Shown here: piece after piece, positions 37,712 through 49,001 of the stretch | How the letters are laid out: every line of letters starts with the position of its first letter | Numbering within the stretch: the stretch's first letter is position 1 | Source of the DNA: Solicoccozyma terricola | Taxonomy: Eukaryota; Basidiomycota; Tremellomycetes; Filobasidiales; Piskurozymaceae | Assembly (NCBI GenBank): GCA_001600875.1 | Contig: BCLD01000009.1 | Span: 506,995-570,994, forward strand | Direction of reading: 5' to 3' | Length of the DNA stretch: 64,000 bases | Program-made: the position numbers and the translations under genes | The notes under the pieces: model-generated | What the model saw: only the letters and a program-made list of their open reading frames with translations | Databases searched by the model: none | What the model was told of the DNA's origin: nothing

Positions 37712-38114
37712 GGTGATGGAAAGACGAGAGGGTAGGGGGAAATTTCGATGTTATGTGTGTCGCTCCTCTTCTCTCTCACTTGTTTGAGATTCCCGCCGAC
37801 CGACTATTCGCAGAGATTGAGACTGGGTGGTGATGGTGGTGGGTTCGAGTGATGTGCATGGTTGCGCGGGAGTGGGAGTGGTTGGGTGATGGTGGTGGTG
37901 GTGGTGGTGGTGGTATTGGCTGGAGGATGAGTAACCCGTTGGCCCTACGAATCTACTCATGAGACTGTCTCTGCGTGCTGGTGGGTGACGCATTTCGACG
38001 GATGCATCTCGCGCACGTGGACAGTGGCAATATATGACGTAAGCACGGGACTGTCACCGCGGGGGGGAGGGGGAGGGGAGGGAGGGGCCACAGGAAGGTA
38101 TCATACCCCACCCA
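37712..38114. promoter_or_regulatory. intergenic upstream of NT-C2 gene with (GGT)n tract
   Basis: 403 bp between tandem minus-strand genes. It contains a (GGT)n repeat at about 37890-37914, a CACGTG box at 38014-38019 and a G-rich tract near 38061-38087. Confidence 0.45.
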
Positions 38115-39890
38115 CTACCCTACATCCTCGACGATTCTCTTCAACCCATCTCTCTTCCCCACATCAATCTCACTTCGTCTCCTCAAATCCTCTTCCACAG
38201 AAGTACCTCCATTCCCCAACGAATTCAAAATAAAACTATAACTCTCCGCGCGACTTCTTGATCTTCGTTCTTCTTCTTCTTCCGCTCCAGTGAATTCACG
38301 AAGATGACTCGGTGATCTCCCGCTTGAAGACGACGACGTATTGTTGCCACGCGTTGACGGTGTGGACGCTGTGGACGCTGTGGACGGTGTTGACAGTGTT
38401 GATAATTCCATTTCCCGTCTTGCATTCACATTCAACACACTCGGACTAGTCGATCTAGATCTCTCCACGTTGACAATTCCTCCACTCGTCCTTCCTAAAC
38501 TCGTCGGTGGAGTTCCAGATCCCGATCTTCTCTGTCCATCAACCAACGAACTAGGTCTTGTTGAAGATATACCCGAAACTGTTGAATTCTTCTTCGTCCA
38601 TCCGAACCACCACCCTCTAGCTTTCCGTTGTTCCCTCAATTTCTCCTCTCTTCTCTTCTCAAACGCAGATCTATATCTCTCATAACCATCTTTAAAAGTC
38701 CTATCTACTCGACTTGAAAAAATCAATTCTCCACGTGGATTGGATGTTGGAGGGATTGGAGGTATAACTTGTGGTGTTGAAGAAGCAGATCTCTTGGTGG
38801 TTCCTGTTCCTGCTAGGTTTTTCGGTGTGGTGGTGATGATTGCGGGTACCGGTGAAGAGGAACGGAGAGCGGTTGGGAGATAAGACGAAATGGACCGTGG
38901 TGCTCGACGCATGTTCAAGTGCATGTTGATCGATCTCAAAGACCGGTTGGCGTGAGGAACGTATCTTTAGTACAGATAGATACCATCGAGACAAAGGCCC
39001 AAAATGATCAGCAGCAGCAGCATCAGCAGCGACCTCGACGCCATCTGACGCATCATCATTTCCCCCGAAACCCACCGATTGGCATATCGTATTCTCTCCT
39101 CATACATCCCACTAGCAAAGAAGAGAACAAGAGTGACCAAAGAGACTGCGAATAGTCCGCGTGTGAGATATTTCAAAAAGGGATGCTGTTAAAAAAAGAG
39201 ACCGCACATGTGTGAGCGACGGTAAGGACGGGTTTCCTGGGTGATGGGTAGAGAGTACAAACATACATCTGGTGGTTCCAACAACGTCCGGTGCGCCAAG
39301 AACGAAATCGCCGCCATTAAAATGAACAAGAACGCTGTTTCATTTCCAGCGATAGGCAGATTTAACAGATCGTTCAAAATCAAAAAAACACCGTAGCCCA
39401 AGCTGCTCTTCAGAACAGTTCGATGGTCGCCCCAATTCACTCACCCTCGTATCGTCTCCTCCTACCACTTAGCATCTGAGCATTCATCTTCAATCTCTCC
39501 TCGAAGAGAAGCAGATCCTTGAAGGTCGCCGTATCCACCGGAGGGCAGAAAGGTTGTGGATTGCGCTGTGATTACGGTTTAAAGGTAGTGAAGGGGGAGG
39601 GGGGGAGGGGAGAGAGGGTAGTGATTGATTCGTGGCAATGATTCAGCTCTCACCGCTTCGCCCCATGTCACTCTCGCCATGCTCACCTGTACATGCTTCT
39701 CGTTGGTTGGCGTTCCCGTTCTACTTGGACGAGGTGGCATGGAGGAATGAGAGAAGCGGCGTCGCCAAGCTGCAACACCATACAATGCAAATGGTCCTGG
39801 AGGTGATGAATGCGGGGGTGTCCCTGCGACGTCGAACGAGACTGAGGACCTGTTGGTGGTTGTGGGGCAAACCGAGTTGGACCGGAGCAT
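38115..39890 (-). CDS. SPO7: SPO7-like subunit of the Nem1-Spo7 phosphatase, apparent frameshift
   Basis: Exons 39890-39687, 39565-39445, 39402-39267, 39185-39076 and 38964-38115. Conserved blocks in order: TFKDLLLFEERLKMNAQ, GRRRYE, a first hydrophobic span (FLILNDLLNLPIAGNETAFL), AAISFLAHRTLLEPPD, a second span (GLFAVSLVTLVLFFASGMY) and RYANRYVPHANRSLRSIN, matching Spo7, which with Nem1 dephosphorylates lipin at the ER/nuclear envelope. Exon 3 reads in frame only if the seven-T run (39382-39388 on the plus strand, as A7) had eight T: otherwise a TGA follows at once. With that base restored the protein would be ~473 residues, with an unusually long Ser/Thr-rich C-terminal tail (~270). The last acceptor is a rare TAAAG. 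Sequencing error is the simplest explanation. Confidence 0.7.
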
Positions 39891-40058
39891 GGGCGGCCGA
39901 AGCCCTCGTGATCGTCTGGACGCGATTTATATTCACAGACACCGCGGGACAACATCAGCATCTACCGACCACCTTGGGATCCTTCCTTGCTATCTAATGA
40001 CATGTGCTACCCTCTAATACCCTACCCCACAGCCTCACCTCGTCTCGCATCTCCATCG

Positions 40059-42109
40059 TCACCGAACGATCCCCGCTTTTACATCCCCTTCCGACATCCC
40101 TTCTAGCTGTCTCCCACCTAAGCCTCCTACCAAATTTCCACTAAATCGAGACCGCTCCCGCTCTTCTCTCACTTTCGCATCCTCCATCTGTTTCACCAAC
40201 TCCCATTCCACACGGAGAAACACCCACATCCACCGTCTGACCAACTCCAATGCCTCCATGAGGAAAACACCACTCTCAATCTCACCAATCGTATGCAGAT
40301 GGGAAGATAGCTTGAGTGACCATGTCAAACGAAGCACGAGATCCAGAAAAATGAAAAGATGGTAGACGAGTGGATCTGGCAATAGAAGAATTGGTCGGAG
40401 TCCGAATAGGAGTGGATTTGAAAGACGACCTGCACCGAGTTTCGTCGGAGTATCGGCTGGTGAAACGAGGTGTGTTGCCCCCCTTGTCGACGTCACAGGT
40501 AAACCAACCCCATTACTATTCCCGATTATCCCACCAGACGTTGGTGCGCCTGCCTGCATTGATGATGCAAAAGGCTGTGAAGTCGCTGATTGCGGGCGTG
40601 GTGATGGACAAGGCGACCGCTGATGCAACGATGCGTCCTCTGTAGAAGTCGGGAGACACTGTCGAACGGCGGTGGGTAGAAAAGACAGACGGATCGCAGG
40701 CCGTCCGTTTCCAGCTTGTGGAGCAGGAAACCAGGTGTCGGGTTCGAGGATAGAAAGACCCCAGTCGTTCGTCACATCCCACCAAAAGGAGTACATCGAG
40801 TTGACGAGGACGGCTAGTAGCCTGTTTTGAAAAAAAAAAAAAAATCGCACAGTGAGGTACAGAACACCACATCGAGGAAACCTTTCAAACACTTACCATA
40901 GCCTGAATAAGATATGTTCCCCAAACCATCTCCCACCCGTCTTTCCCAATTCCTCCACCGTCACGCCTTTCGCCTGTGCAATCTCCTTGACCACCGTCCG
41001 TTGAGCAGCAGAGAGGAAGATGACAGGAAATGCCGATGCATATTTGAGTGCGTTTGCCAATGGTCTTGATGAAGTGTTGGTAGGTAAGAGGTATTCCTGA
41101 AGACACATCCTAAAACGAAGCACATAAGGCAAACTGCCAGAGATCGCAAAGCCGAAATCAATATTTTGTAGCCTTCCCAATGTTCTCGCCCGCGGCGGGG
41201 TAAAAGCCTTACCAAACCATCGCCAAAACCACCCAACTACTCCATCCATCTGTCCTCACCCTTCCTCGACTAACCCCACCCCACCAAATCTGCCACGCGG
41301 AAATCCACAGGTCTCCTAGGACTTTCGCAAATGAAGTTAGAATATCAGATAGGATCACATCGCAGAAAAACGGAGGAATGTTTGGTGGAGGTATCACAAT
41401 TCGACGGAATGAACTGCAAGGGGTATTAAGATCGATCAGTAAACCCTTGTGCTCCATCGGACGTGAAATCTCAGTGAATGAAACTCAACGCAATCAAAGC
41501 TCTCCGCTCTCGAGCTGATATTCTTCTATTCGGCATCACAGCTCCCACCACCACTCCCACAATAATAACAACGATCAATCCTCTCCATTTCTCCATAGCA
41601 CTGATCTCTCCACCTGTTATAGCCCTAAATATCACCCATCCTACTCCCACCCACAACGAGTAAATCCCAAACAGAGCATAAACGGGGCCATAAAGTGATG
41701 ACGGTGCGGGCGATCTCAGATTCCTATGAAGTGGATTATTGCTCGCAGATGCGAATCCAGAAGCCGCAGAAGAAGATGAAGATGATGGAGATCGACGATG
41801 AAGATTAGATAGTTGATATCCATCATGTTCTTCAGAATTTCGTGATAATGCCATCATTCCTCCTTCGGCTCCAGCCACTTCATCCTCTTCTGTTCCTATT
41901 TCATCCTTGATCGTCATATCCAACGCTCGGGAGGTGTCTAATCCCAACGCGGAGAGGACGTGCAGGTTGATAGCCCATAGTAAGATGGCAAATCCAAGGA
42001 GGGTAAGCACTCGAAAGGGTAATGGGAATGAAGCCGAAAATCCGGGAAGGGTAACATGCGTGTGAGATGGAGTATCATAAGTATCCGTTGGAGGTGAGTC
42101 GATATCCAT
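40059..42109 (-). CDS. ERD1: ERD1/XPR1/SYG1-type EXS-domain membrane protein
   Basis: 606 residues from exons 42109-41490, 41413-41213, 41133-40897 and 40821-40059. Several transmembrane spans are visible: FRVLTLLGFAILLWAINL; SLWVGVGWVIF; RGLIVVIIVGVVVGAVMP. EXS-domain signatures follow: FFCDVILSDILTSFAKVLGD, LPYVLRFRMCLQEYL, LANALKYASAFPVIFLS and LLAVLVNSMYSFWWDVTNDW. There is no SPX domain, as in yeast Erd1, which acts in Golgi phosphate recycling and retention of ER/Golgi proteins. It is much longer than yeast Erd1 (362), with a Ser-rich luminal or cytosolic loop near residues 95-120 and an insert within the EXS domain. Introns 1 (GTTGAG donor) and 2 (GTAAGG) are weaker matches fixed by phase. 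Confidence 0.82.
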
Positions 42110-43631
42110 GATAGGTGACCGGATATGCGAATCGTAATATTCGAGTAGTAATCTGGGACGTCGTGGTCGTCGTATATCGTTATTGGAACTTTTACGAGAC
42201 TGCTACGCGCAGCGGGACGTGGAACACGAGTGAGCTTGTTTCAACTTTGTCCCAGCCAGCTTCCCTCCGTACGCTCCAGTGCGCGATGTACTGAAGCGAC
42301 CTGACGTCGACGAGGGCTGTGTGTTGGATATGGTGAGATTAGAGCTGGGATGGTTCGATGGCCGTACTGTATGGAGTTGTCGACATCCGCTGCGAGCGAG
42401 ACGGATAGGGCCAAGGATGGTACTTGCTCACTTATTCCCACGTGGCATTCTTTGCCCGCGTCGGCGAGTCCCAGTGTGGAACTGGAAGGGTACAAGCCAT
42501 AACCTGCGTGGTGGGTCATGGCTGTGACGCTGGTCATTACTGCCGCAGCTCATCTGCTCGGAATGCCAGGTGAAGAGTTTGGCCTTTGCTGGCATGATTT
42601 CCCAACAGGGGCGAACCTAGTATGAGATCGCGATTGCACAGATATTCAACTTGTAACCTATGACTTCCTTGCAGGCTGACCAGAACTGAGAGAGCGACTG
42701 GGGACCAATGGCGTTAACATACCGTCGTCCGAGGAAAATCGGGAGGAGATCCCCGTCCCATTGTGGTACAATAACTTTTAAATCGTACACATACCTTCCT
42801 TCCAGCTTCCTACCGTCAGTGAATAGTTACGGCACCTCGATGATCATTGGCGAGGCTTCTACCAATTTCGATGGGGTAAGTGGTCGTCCACTTTGAACAG
42901 AGCGAATTCCATCTGACAAAGCGTTGTGCCCCGGTGACAGGCGACGCTCCGCTGAGAATGCTCACCACCAGCATGTTCTTCGAGCCAGCGCAATATCGTC
43001 TCCTTTGTTCGTGGGATTATACGCATGGACGCGTGAGTCGTATGCTGTTTGCCACTAGACGTTGTCCGCTGAACCCTGATCTTCGCTTGCTCTGGAAATC
43101 TCGGATCGAGTAGACATTCGAGTCGACATGTACGGAAGAACAGGATCTGATGTATTGAAATGTGTTACTCTAAGAGCTGGTACAAATCCGTCTATTTGTA
43201 TAGGAGTATCCGCATGTAGACTGACTGTCACCATCAGGATCATGAGCGTGACCACGAACCCAGCCTCGCAAACATGCGCGATCCGGTCCTGGCCCGTCCA
43301 ACGGAGCGATACATGGAAGTTTATTACCCGAAGGTTCATGTGTTCTCCCAAACAAGACGGAGAGTGGGAGTTTTGGGGAGAAGAGTCTGAATGAAAAGGT
43401 TAGTTAGCTCTAGTCTTGGAAGACACGGAAGAATAGCACTCTCACAAAGGTTGGATGCCCTGCACCTCCCCCCCCCCCCCCTCTTTCTCGCCAAAATAAT
43501 CGCCACTCTTCTACGCCTGCGTTCACCCTGAAGCCTGTCGCCTTACGAGGTGACGTCTACGGATATCGCACCGACCAGACTGCCCTAAAAGTCTTAATAT
43601 GCACTCCCGGGCCCCATCCACCTCTAGCCGG
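42110..43631. other. 1.5 kb with splice-like signals but no recognised gene
   Basis: Between the ERD1 start and the 3' end of the glycosyltransferase-like gene. On the plus strand there are a GTAAGT at 42876, a CAG acceptor at 42938-42940 and a GTGAGT at 43033, bounding an open stretch that reads APLRMLTTSMFFEPAQY. I could not connect these into a phase-consistent protein. A CACGTG box lies at 42440-42445 and a C14 run at 43468-43481. No known family is seen on either strand. Confidence 0.4.
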
Positions 43632-44642
43632 CTAGATGATCGAACTTGCTGGCACATATCTCACTCCAAACTCCAGAGAGTCCTCAAAGTAATCGATCTG
43701 GCTATCCGGAAAGACAATCGTCGGTGCACATGCAATAGCCGATGCTAAGATTGCCATTTGACTTCCACCTGTGAAGAGTGTATCGCAATCACCTAAGCCA
43801 TGTATCGTGGTGCGCACGTCGCCTTCGAGGACGAAGGAGTGCTCTATGTTTGCAAGGTCTGGCAGAGGCGGAAGGTTCCCGTCGGGGTCCTTCTGAGTGT
43901 ATATCTGTACCTTCGTTTTCATGCCTTTTGCCCTTACAGCATCGATGTATCGTCTTGCGGCAGCCACGTCTGCTGACTTCTGTCTACCATAGTCTGCAGC
44001 ATTCGTTGCCCCGCCAGCGTCTCCCCATCTGATGTGTATGTTGATCCTTTCTAGGCCAGATTCGCGCTTGCAGTCGGAATACCGCCCATAAAGAGTGGTC
44101 ATGACATCCATGTCGCCATGGTTATTGTCGCCTGGAAAATCGCACACCACCACGCTGCATGTTTGCGCCTTCAAGCTGGTTATGATCGAATCGAGTGTCG
44201 TGTTGATGGTACCGTTGTATTTGTTAGTTGCCGTCTGGAATTCATCGAATGTAGTGTGTTCAGACAGCAAACAGAGCTGGCCGTCATAAGTGCCCAGCAA
44301 TGATGGCGTATCGGGAAGTGCGTCCGATATACTGTAGTGATGGCTGACGGTGTAATATTCGGGCAGGACCATCTTTCCTTTGGCCTGGACTGCTAGGTAA
44401 CCGCATCTGCGGCTCAATATTGCTATTGAACCAATGCCTTCGGTGGGTGTTGGAATTACGTATAGAAATTGCAAGCGCTTCTCTGATGATGTGAAAGTCT
44501 GGAGATTGAGGTTGTGGAGTTTCGGGAGGTTCGGAAGATGCCAAGTGCCTAAACCCAGCAGGATGAGGGCGAACATGACGGCAAGGACAGCCTTTACGAC
44601 CGTCCGCGCGTCTGGGCGGCGCCAGTCTTTACGAACAGACAT
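43632..44642 (-). CDS. type II membrane glycosyltransferase-like protein (fucosyltransferase-type motif)
   Basis: 336 residues, intronless. A short basic cytosolic tail (MSVRKDWRRPDAR) is followed by one signal-anchor span (VVKAVLAVMFALILLGLG), the layout of Golgi glycosyltransferases. INIHIRWGDAG resembles the H-x-R-x-G-D donor-binding motif of the alpha-1,2/1,6/O-fucosyltransferase superfamily. Near the C-terminus TLFTGGSQMAILASAIAC resembles its S-x-x-S-x-x-A block. Two N-glycosylation sequons sit close together (NGTINTT). I do not recognise an exact family and cannot name donor or acceptor. Being intronless is unusual in this intron-dense neighbourhood. A role in wall, capsule or protein glycosylation is a guess. 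Confidence 0.55.
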   Translation of the reverse strand: MSVRKDWRRPDARTVVKAVLAVMFALILLGLGTWHLPNLPKLHNLNLQTFTSSEKRLQFLYVIPTPTEGIGSIAILSRRCGYLAVQAKGKMVLPEYYTVSHHYSISDALPDTPSLLGTYDGQLCLLSEHTTFDEFQTATNKYNGTINTTLDSIITSLKAQTCSVVVCDFPGDNNHGDMDVMTTLYGRYSDCKRESGLERINIHIRWGDAGGATNAADYGRQKSADVAAARRYIDAVRAKGMKTKVQIYTQKDPDGNLPPLPDLANIEHSFVLEGDVRTTIHGLGDCDTLFTGGSQMAILASAIACAPTIVFPDSQIDYFEDSLEFGVRYVPASSII

Positions 44643-44966
44643 TCGGCAGATGTTGAAAGGGACAAGGGAAGAGAAACGCGGCGCTGACCGCTCGATATGT
44701 AGTTTGAATGAGTAGATAACAAGAGCAGGTCACATCCACAACAAGTTGTCGATCTGCTCGACGACGAGCTGCTTGGCAAGCCATTCATGGAAACCTTGCA
44801 CCGTTGAGACGCTTTGAGACATTTCAGAGACATATGAGACATGTCAGAGACCCTTGACATTTCCCGTCTCGCTCGCCACGAATCTCGGAAGCTTATCTTG
44901 CTTCTTACAGTCCGGCTGCACTACTCTGTCGATCCCCGGATTGTGCCTCGCGGTTGCAGGTCTCGG
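44643..44966. other. intergenic between dehydrogenase stop and glycosyltransferase-like start
   Basis: 324 bp holding the promoter of the minus-strand glycosyltransferase-like gene. A run of GACATTTCAGAG/GAGACATGTCAGAGAC-type short repeats occurs near 44814-44855; otherwise nothing is seen. Confidence 0.4.
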
Positions 44967-46334
44967 CTACCTCCGTTTGACGACGTTACACACGGCCTCT
45001 GTAACCTGACTTGTTTGCAACGACCCTCCCAGATCTGCAGTGGTCTGCCCATCCCGGATAGTTTGTCTTAAGGCGGACATGATAACGTCGGCAGCCTCGG
45101 ACACACCCAACCATCGCATCATCTCAGCTGCAGACCAGATTGCTGCGACCGGGTTGGCGAGATCTTTGCCCATGATGTCAAAAGCAGCGCCGTGAACCGG
45201 CTCAAAGAGCGAAGGGGATGTCCGAGTGGGGTCCAAATTCGATGAAGGAGCTATGCCGATAGAGCCGGAAAGACCAGCAGCAAGGTCACTCAGGATACTA
45301 CCAGACGGATGTCGTGCGGTTATCAGCCTCTCAGCAAACAGGGGTATAGAGGACCGGCTCAATCAACCCACTCTCCATGTAGGTTCGTCGCCACGATTGT
45401 ATCCAGCGATTGCGGGTTTGCCACCATCCGAACCGTCATGGCATCGACCAGCATCTTGTCCCACTGGACATCCGGGTAGTCTTTCGCTACCAGCGCTGCT
45501 ACTTCGTCCCACAATGTCATACCATAACGCTGAAGAATCCGAGCATCGAAGCCAAGTCAGTCATTGAAAGACAGCAGGAGCCGTACCACGACAAGACGAA
45601 CCTGGGCATTGCTTTTCGTAACGACGGTCAACAACTTTCTAGGTCTGTTCCTTGCAGCCTCAAAAGAAAACCTCATGAACCTTTCGATCCCCTGCCTAGT
45701 GAAGATGGCAAGTTCCGTCGCGACTTCGTGTTCCGTTCCTACATGTGTTCTACCACCCTGACCTGCATATTCACCTTCCGTATTCTCGCGAAGGATGAGC
45801 CAATCGAGATCCTTGGCAGAGGAGACACCGCGAAGAGGAGCAGAAACACCTTGGAAGATCGTGCACGGTCGACAGTTGACGTATTGCTGGAAATGTTGAC
45901 GCATGGGAAGGAGGAGTTGCCAGAGCGAGATGTGATCAGGAACACCTGGATCTCCAACCGCTCCGAAGAGAATAGCATCGTATTCGCGCAGACTATCCAG
46001 CCATCCTTCCGGAGCGTACGAGCCTGTAGTCTTGTACCTGGCGCCTGGAGGGTAAAGGTCTGGAATCAGGGAGAGTGCAATTTTTGATCCCCAATACCAA
46101 CTCACTCCCATAGTCCAGATTGGTCAGTTGTAGCTTAAAACCACCAACCTTCAGTTGAACTTCTTTAAGAACGGCGATTGCTGCTGCGGTCACTTCGATA
46201 CCAACGCCTGTAGATGGGAAAAGGGCGGGCTCAGGAGTCGCAGGTCGTGGTGTAACGGGACTTTTATTTCATATCCAACACTCACCATCTCCCGGAATCA
46301 CCGCGATGTTGAACTTTGGGATGGCAGCGGTCAT
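44967..46334 (-). CDS. tartrate / D-malate dehydrogenase (isocitrate-isopropylmalate dehydrogenase family)
   Basis: 360 residues from exons 46334-46286, 46207-46106, 46044-45602, 45529-45372 and 45297-44967. NAD-dependent beta-decarboxylating dehydrogenase fold: FNIAVIPGDGIG at the N-terminus, ILFGAVGDP, LRENTEGEYAGQGGR, VTKSNAQRYG, VDAMTVRM, TNLHGDILSDLAAGL and LFEPVHGAAFDIMGKDLANP. The insertion pattern, WLILRENTEGEYAG and SIGIAPSSNL point to the tartrate dehydrogenase/D-malate dehydrogenase branch (TtuC/DmlA), not Leu2 or Idh; this choice is from motif recall. Substrate oxidation would give pyruvate or oxaloglycolate and CO2. The start lies next to the Rossmann-like strand and length equals the family's. 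No targeting peptide is obvious. Confidence 0.8.
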
Positions 46335-47149
46335 TTTGAGCAATATTCGTGGAAGGCAAAGTGGATATGGTAACTAAGGGTGTCGCCTTCACTTGGGTAT
46401 TCTGTTGGAGGTGGCAGCATCCGAACCTGTGTTGTGGAGGGACAACGTCTTCGGCTGTGACCGTTCTCGGCGTTCCAATGTTGGGTGGCGAGAACGAGCG
46501 TTTGGTTGCATATCAGGCTCGTCGTCAGTGGTCTGCAAGTCGAGCGGGTCTTCGGATGGTAGTCCTCTTTACCTCCTCTTGCTGTCAGAAGATCTGCAAA
46601 CCCATGGCTTGACTGGGTCTCAATGGAGTATGTGACTTTTGGCGGTGAATAAATCGATATAGCTTCCGGAAGCACGGTCTTATCTCACTGCCAGCGCTCG
46701 CATTGCTGTCAATACGTTTGGTTATGACCGACAGTTGGTCGACTCTCTACTGTTCCAGTACAGATGGGATACATTGGACCTCTTGCTTTGACGCCCGTTA
46801 TCAAAACAAATGGTGAAACGTTCGCCACGTCATCACACGTCACTCTCTCCATCTTTCGCCTTCGCCCCTCCAAGCTGGTCCCTACTTCATCACAAGTATA
46901 GTTTCTCAACTCCGTCAAGTGATCGAAGCCATCTTCTCCAAAGACAACTTCATCAATTGCAAGTGAGTTGGAAATCACCAGTTTTTGTCTGAATTTGCCC
47001 GTCACAAAACAACCAAACGAGTCTGACGATCATGACTGCATTGTTGACGCGTTTGTTGTTCTTCTTTCTGCCGCTCATCTTGTAGTCTTTGCAACCTCAT
47101 CGACATCGCGCAAATCACCGAAGTTGTTCGCAAGCGAAATCAAATCATC
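46335..47149. promoter_or_regulatory. divergent intergenic: dehydrogenase and peroxiredoxin promoters
   Basis: 815 bp. The last ~200 bp before the peroxiredoxin ATG are T/C-rich and probably 5' UTR, perhaps with a leader intron. No gene is recognised on either strand. Confidence 0.4.
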
Positions 47150-48630
47150 ATGGCACCTAAACCTGCTTCTTCCGCTAAACCCGTCTCGGAAGGTTCCCGA
47201 AAGTCATCTCGTGTCGCCGCTCAACCTGTTAAAGTCGACGAACCAGCCGCGGTGAAGAAGCCTGCCAGCAAGGCTAAACCAACAAGCGCCAAGGTGAGTG
47301 CTTAATATTCTATGAACACGGTTGAAGAGTCACTGATTGTATCCTCCGATATTCAACCACCATTCAACGCAATCCTCTTTCATCTCCTGATTCAACAACA
47401 TTATCCCTTCATCACCCCTTTATCATTTTTGCCCCCCCCCCTCCCCCTCTTCAGAAACGCACGGCTGATGAGACCGCAGCAGATGATAAACCAGTATCCA
47501 AAAAGTCTAAACCATCTTCTACGGCTGCCAAGCCCAAATCGACTACCAAGGTGAACGCTGATGCCAACGGCAACGGCGTCGAACCATCCGCCAAACCCGC
47601 GTCCAAAGCAGCTGCTAAGCCGGCCTCCAAGGCCTCCAAGCCAGCTTCTACCGCGAAACCCAAGTCTGCTGCTCCGAAAAGTAAGAAGAAGGATGAGAAG
47701 GAAGCCGCGATTGAGGAGGAGAAGGAAGCTGAGGCAGACAAGGATGAAAAACCCACTACTGGTGGTGCAAAGGAGTTGGGATTGGGTGATAAGTTGCCAA
47801 AGATCGTACTGCAGTGAGTAGAGATTGGGGGTGGAGCGGATTGAAAAATCTTACTGATGAGCATCCGGCGATGATAAATAGCAACAACAAGGGCGCCGAG
47901 GTCGATGTCTCCAAGATCGTCAACAAGGACACTGGATTAGTCTTCTTCTTGTACCCGAAGGTGAGCGGCATAAGCGGTCAGTGAACCTCGCGGTTCATGC
48001 TGATGGAATCTGATTTCCTCGAAACTCCAGGCGGACACCCCAGGTTCGTAATAAATAATCAACGCCAAGAAAAGAAACTTGAACTAACGCCTTGATCTCT
48101 TCAGGATGCACCACGCAAGCTTGTGGATACCGTGATGTCTACCCCGAATTCGAGAAGCTTGGTTACAAGGTCTACGGCGTGCGTTTCTTTGGTTTTTACA
48201 TATAGAAAAGAAAGGGATGCTCACCTCCAAGGAACGCCCACAGCTCAGCAAAGACTCTCCCGAATCTCAAGACAAGTGGGCTACCAAAAAGACCTTGCAG
48301 TACGAGCTACTCTGTGATCCTGAAAGCAAGTTGATCAAGAAGTTGGGAGCTTTCGTTGCGCCGAATAGGTGCGCTGGAAATGTTGGACCTCTTTCTGTTT
48401 ACCATTTATTGATACGTCCTCATTCCAATAACGCAGCACAAAGCGATCGCATTTTATCTTTGAGAAAGGTTCTGGAAAGTTGGTTGACAAGGCCGTTGGT
48501 GTCAAGCCAGCTGACGAGTAGGTCCTGAATTGTGACATGGCATGGCACGCATCACTACTGACGACGAACATCACCTCCATTTAGCCCAAAGAACACTCTT
48601 GATTTCATCAAGAAGCATCACAAGGCTTGA
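47150..48630 (+). CDS. PrxQ/BCP-type peroxiredoxin with basic nuclear-like N-terminus
   Basis: 306 residues from exons 47150-47293, 47455-47813, 47882-47960, 48031-48043 (13 nt), 48106-48179, 48244-48368, 48437-48517 and 48585-48630. The C-terminal ~150 residues are an AhpC/TSA thiol peroxidase: LGDKLPKIVL, LVFFLYPKADTPG, then CTTQACGYRD with the peroxidatic Cys and a resolving Cys five residues on (CxxxxC, PrxQ type), VYGLSKDSPESQ and LGAFVAP. The first ~150 residues are Lys/Ala/Ser-rich with KPASK-like repeats, resembling histone-H1-like tails; yeast Dot5 is a nuclear peroxidase of this type. The 13-nt exon encodes A-D-T-P-G of the active-site loop. Reduces peroxides using thioredoxin; nuclear location is inferred. 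Confidence 0.88.
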
Positions 48631-49001
48631 GACTCCATGCTTAGCTCAATGCTTCCCTGATGCATCGCATCCAATGGCTTCCTCTCGTGTTCGGCCGGAA
48701 AAAGTGATGACGCGTAGGTGGTATGTTTCCCTATATACAGCGGAGATACACGGAGGCTATCTCTTGTAATGGTCTGTCGTAATGGAATACGTGCCTTTCG
48801 CATGACATGGTGGGCCTCAGTTTCGTACGAGAGCGAGCCACGCTCCCGATTATTTTTGCTCTCCGCCAACTGTCGCAGATAGGGGTTAAGCGGTCCATGT
48901 TGCAACAATGGGCCCCGATGAAAGCCATCAGTAGAGCACGCCAGACCCGAAAACTCCCTGGGCAAACAGAGCTGCGTGCAAGGATAGGAGAGTGCGACTC
49001 T
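48631..49001. other. convergent intergenic between peroxiredoxin and F-box gene
   Basis: 371 bp between two stop codons. A minus-strand open frame continues past 49002 in another phase (FGEFEESHSPILARS...) and could be an alternative C-terminus of the F-box protein if GTCAGT at about 49096 is used as a donor. I prefer simple 3' UTRs. Confidence 0.35.

Noticed and set aside
37845..37870. GGGTTCGAGTG resembling a tRNA B box
   Set aside because: No acceptor stem or A box nearby; sits in a G-rich promoter.
40370..40645. plus-strand frame opposite the ERD1-like gene
   Set aside because: Antisense of an EXS-domain exon whose phase and motifs are clear.
45410..46087. 225-codon plus-strand frame
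   Set aside because: Complement of the tartrate/malate dehydrogenase exon; the minus-strand reading has the family motifs.
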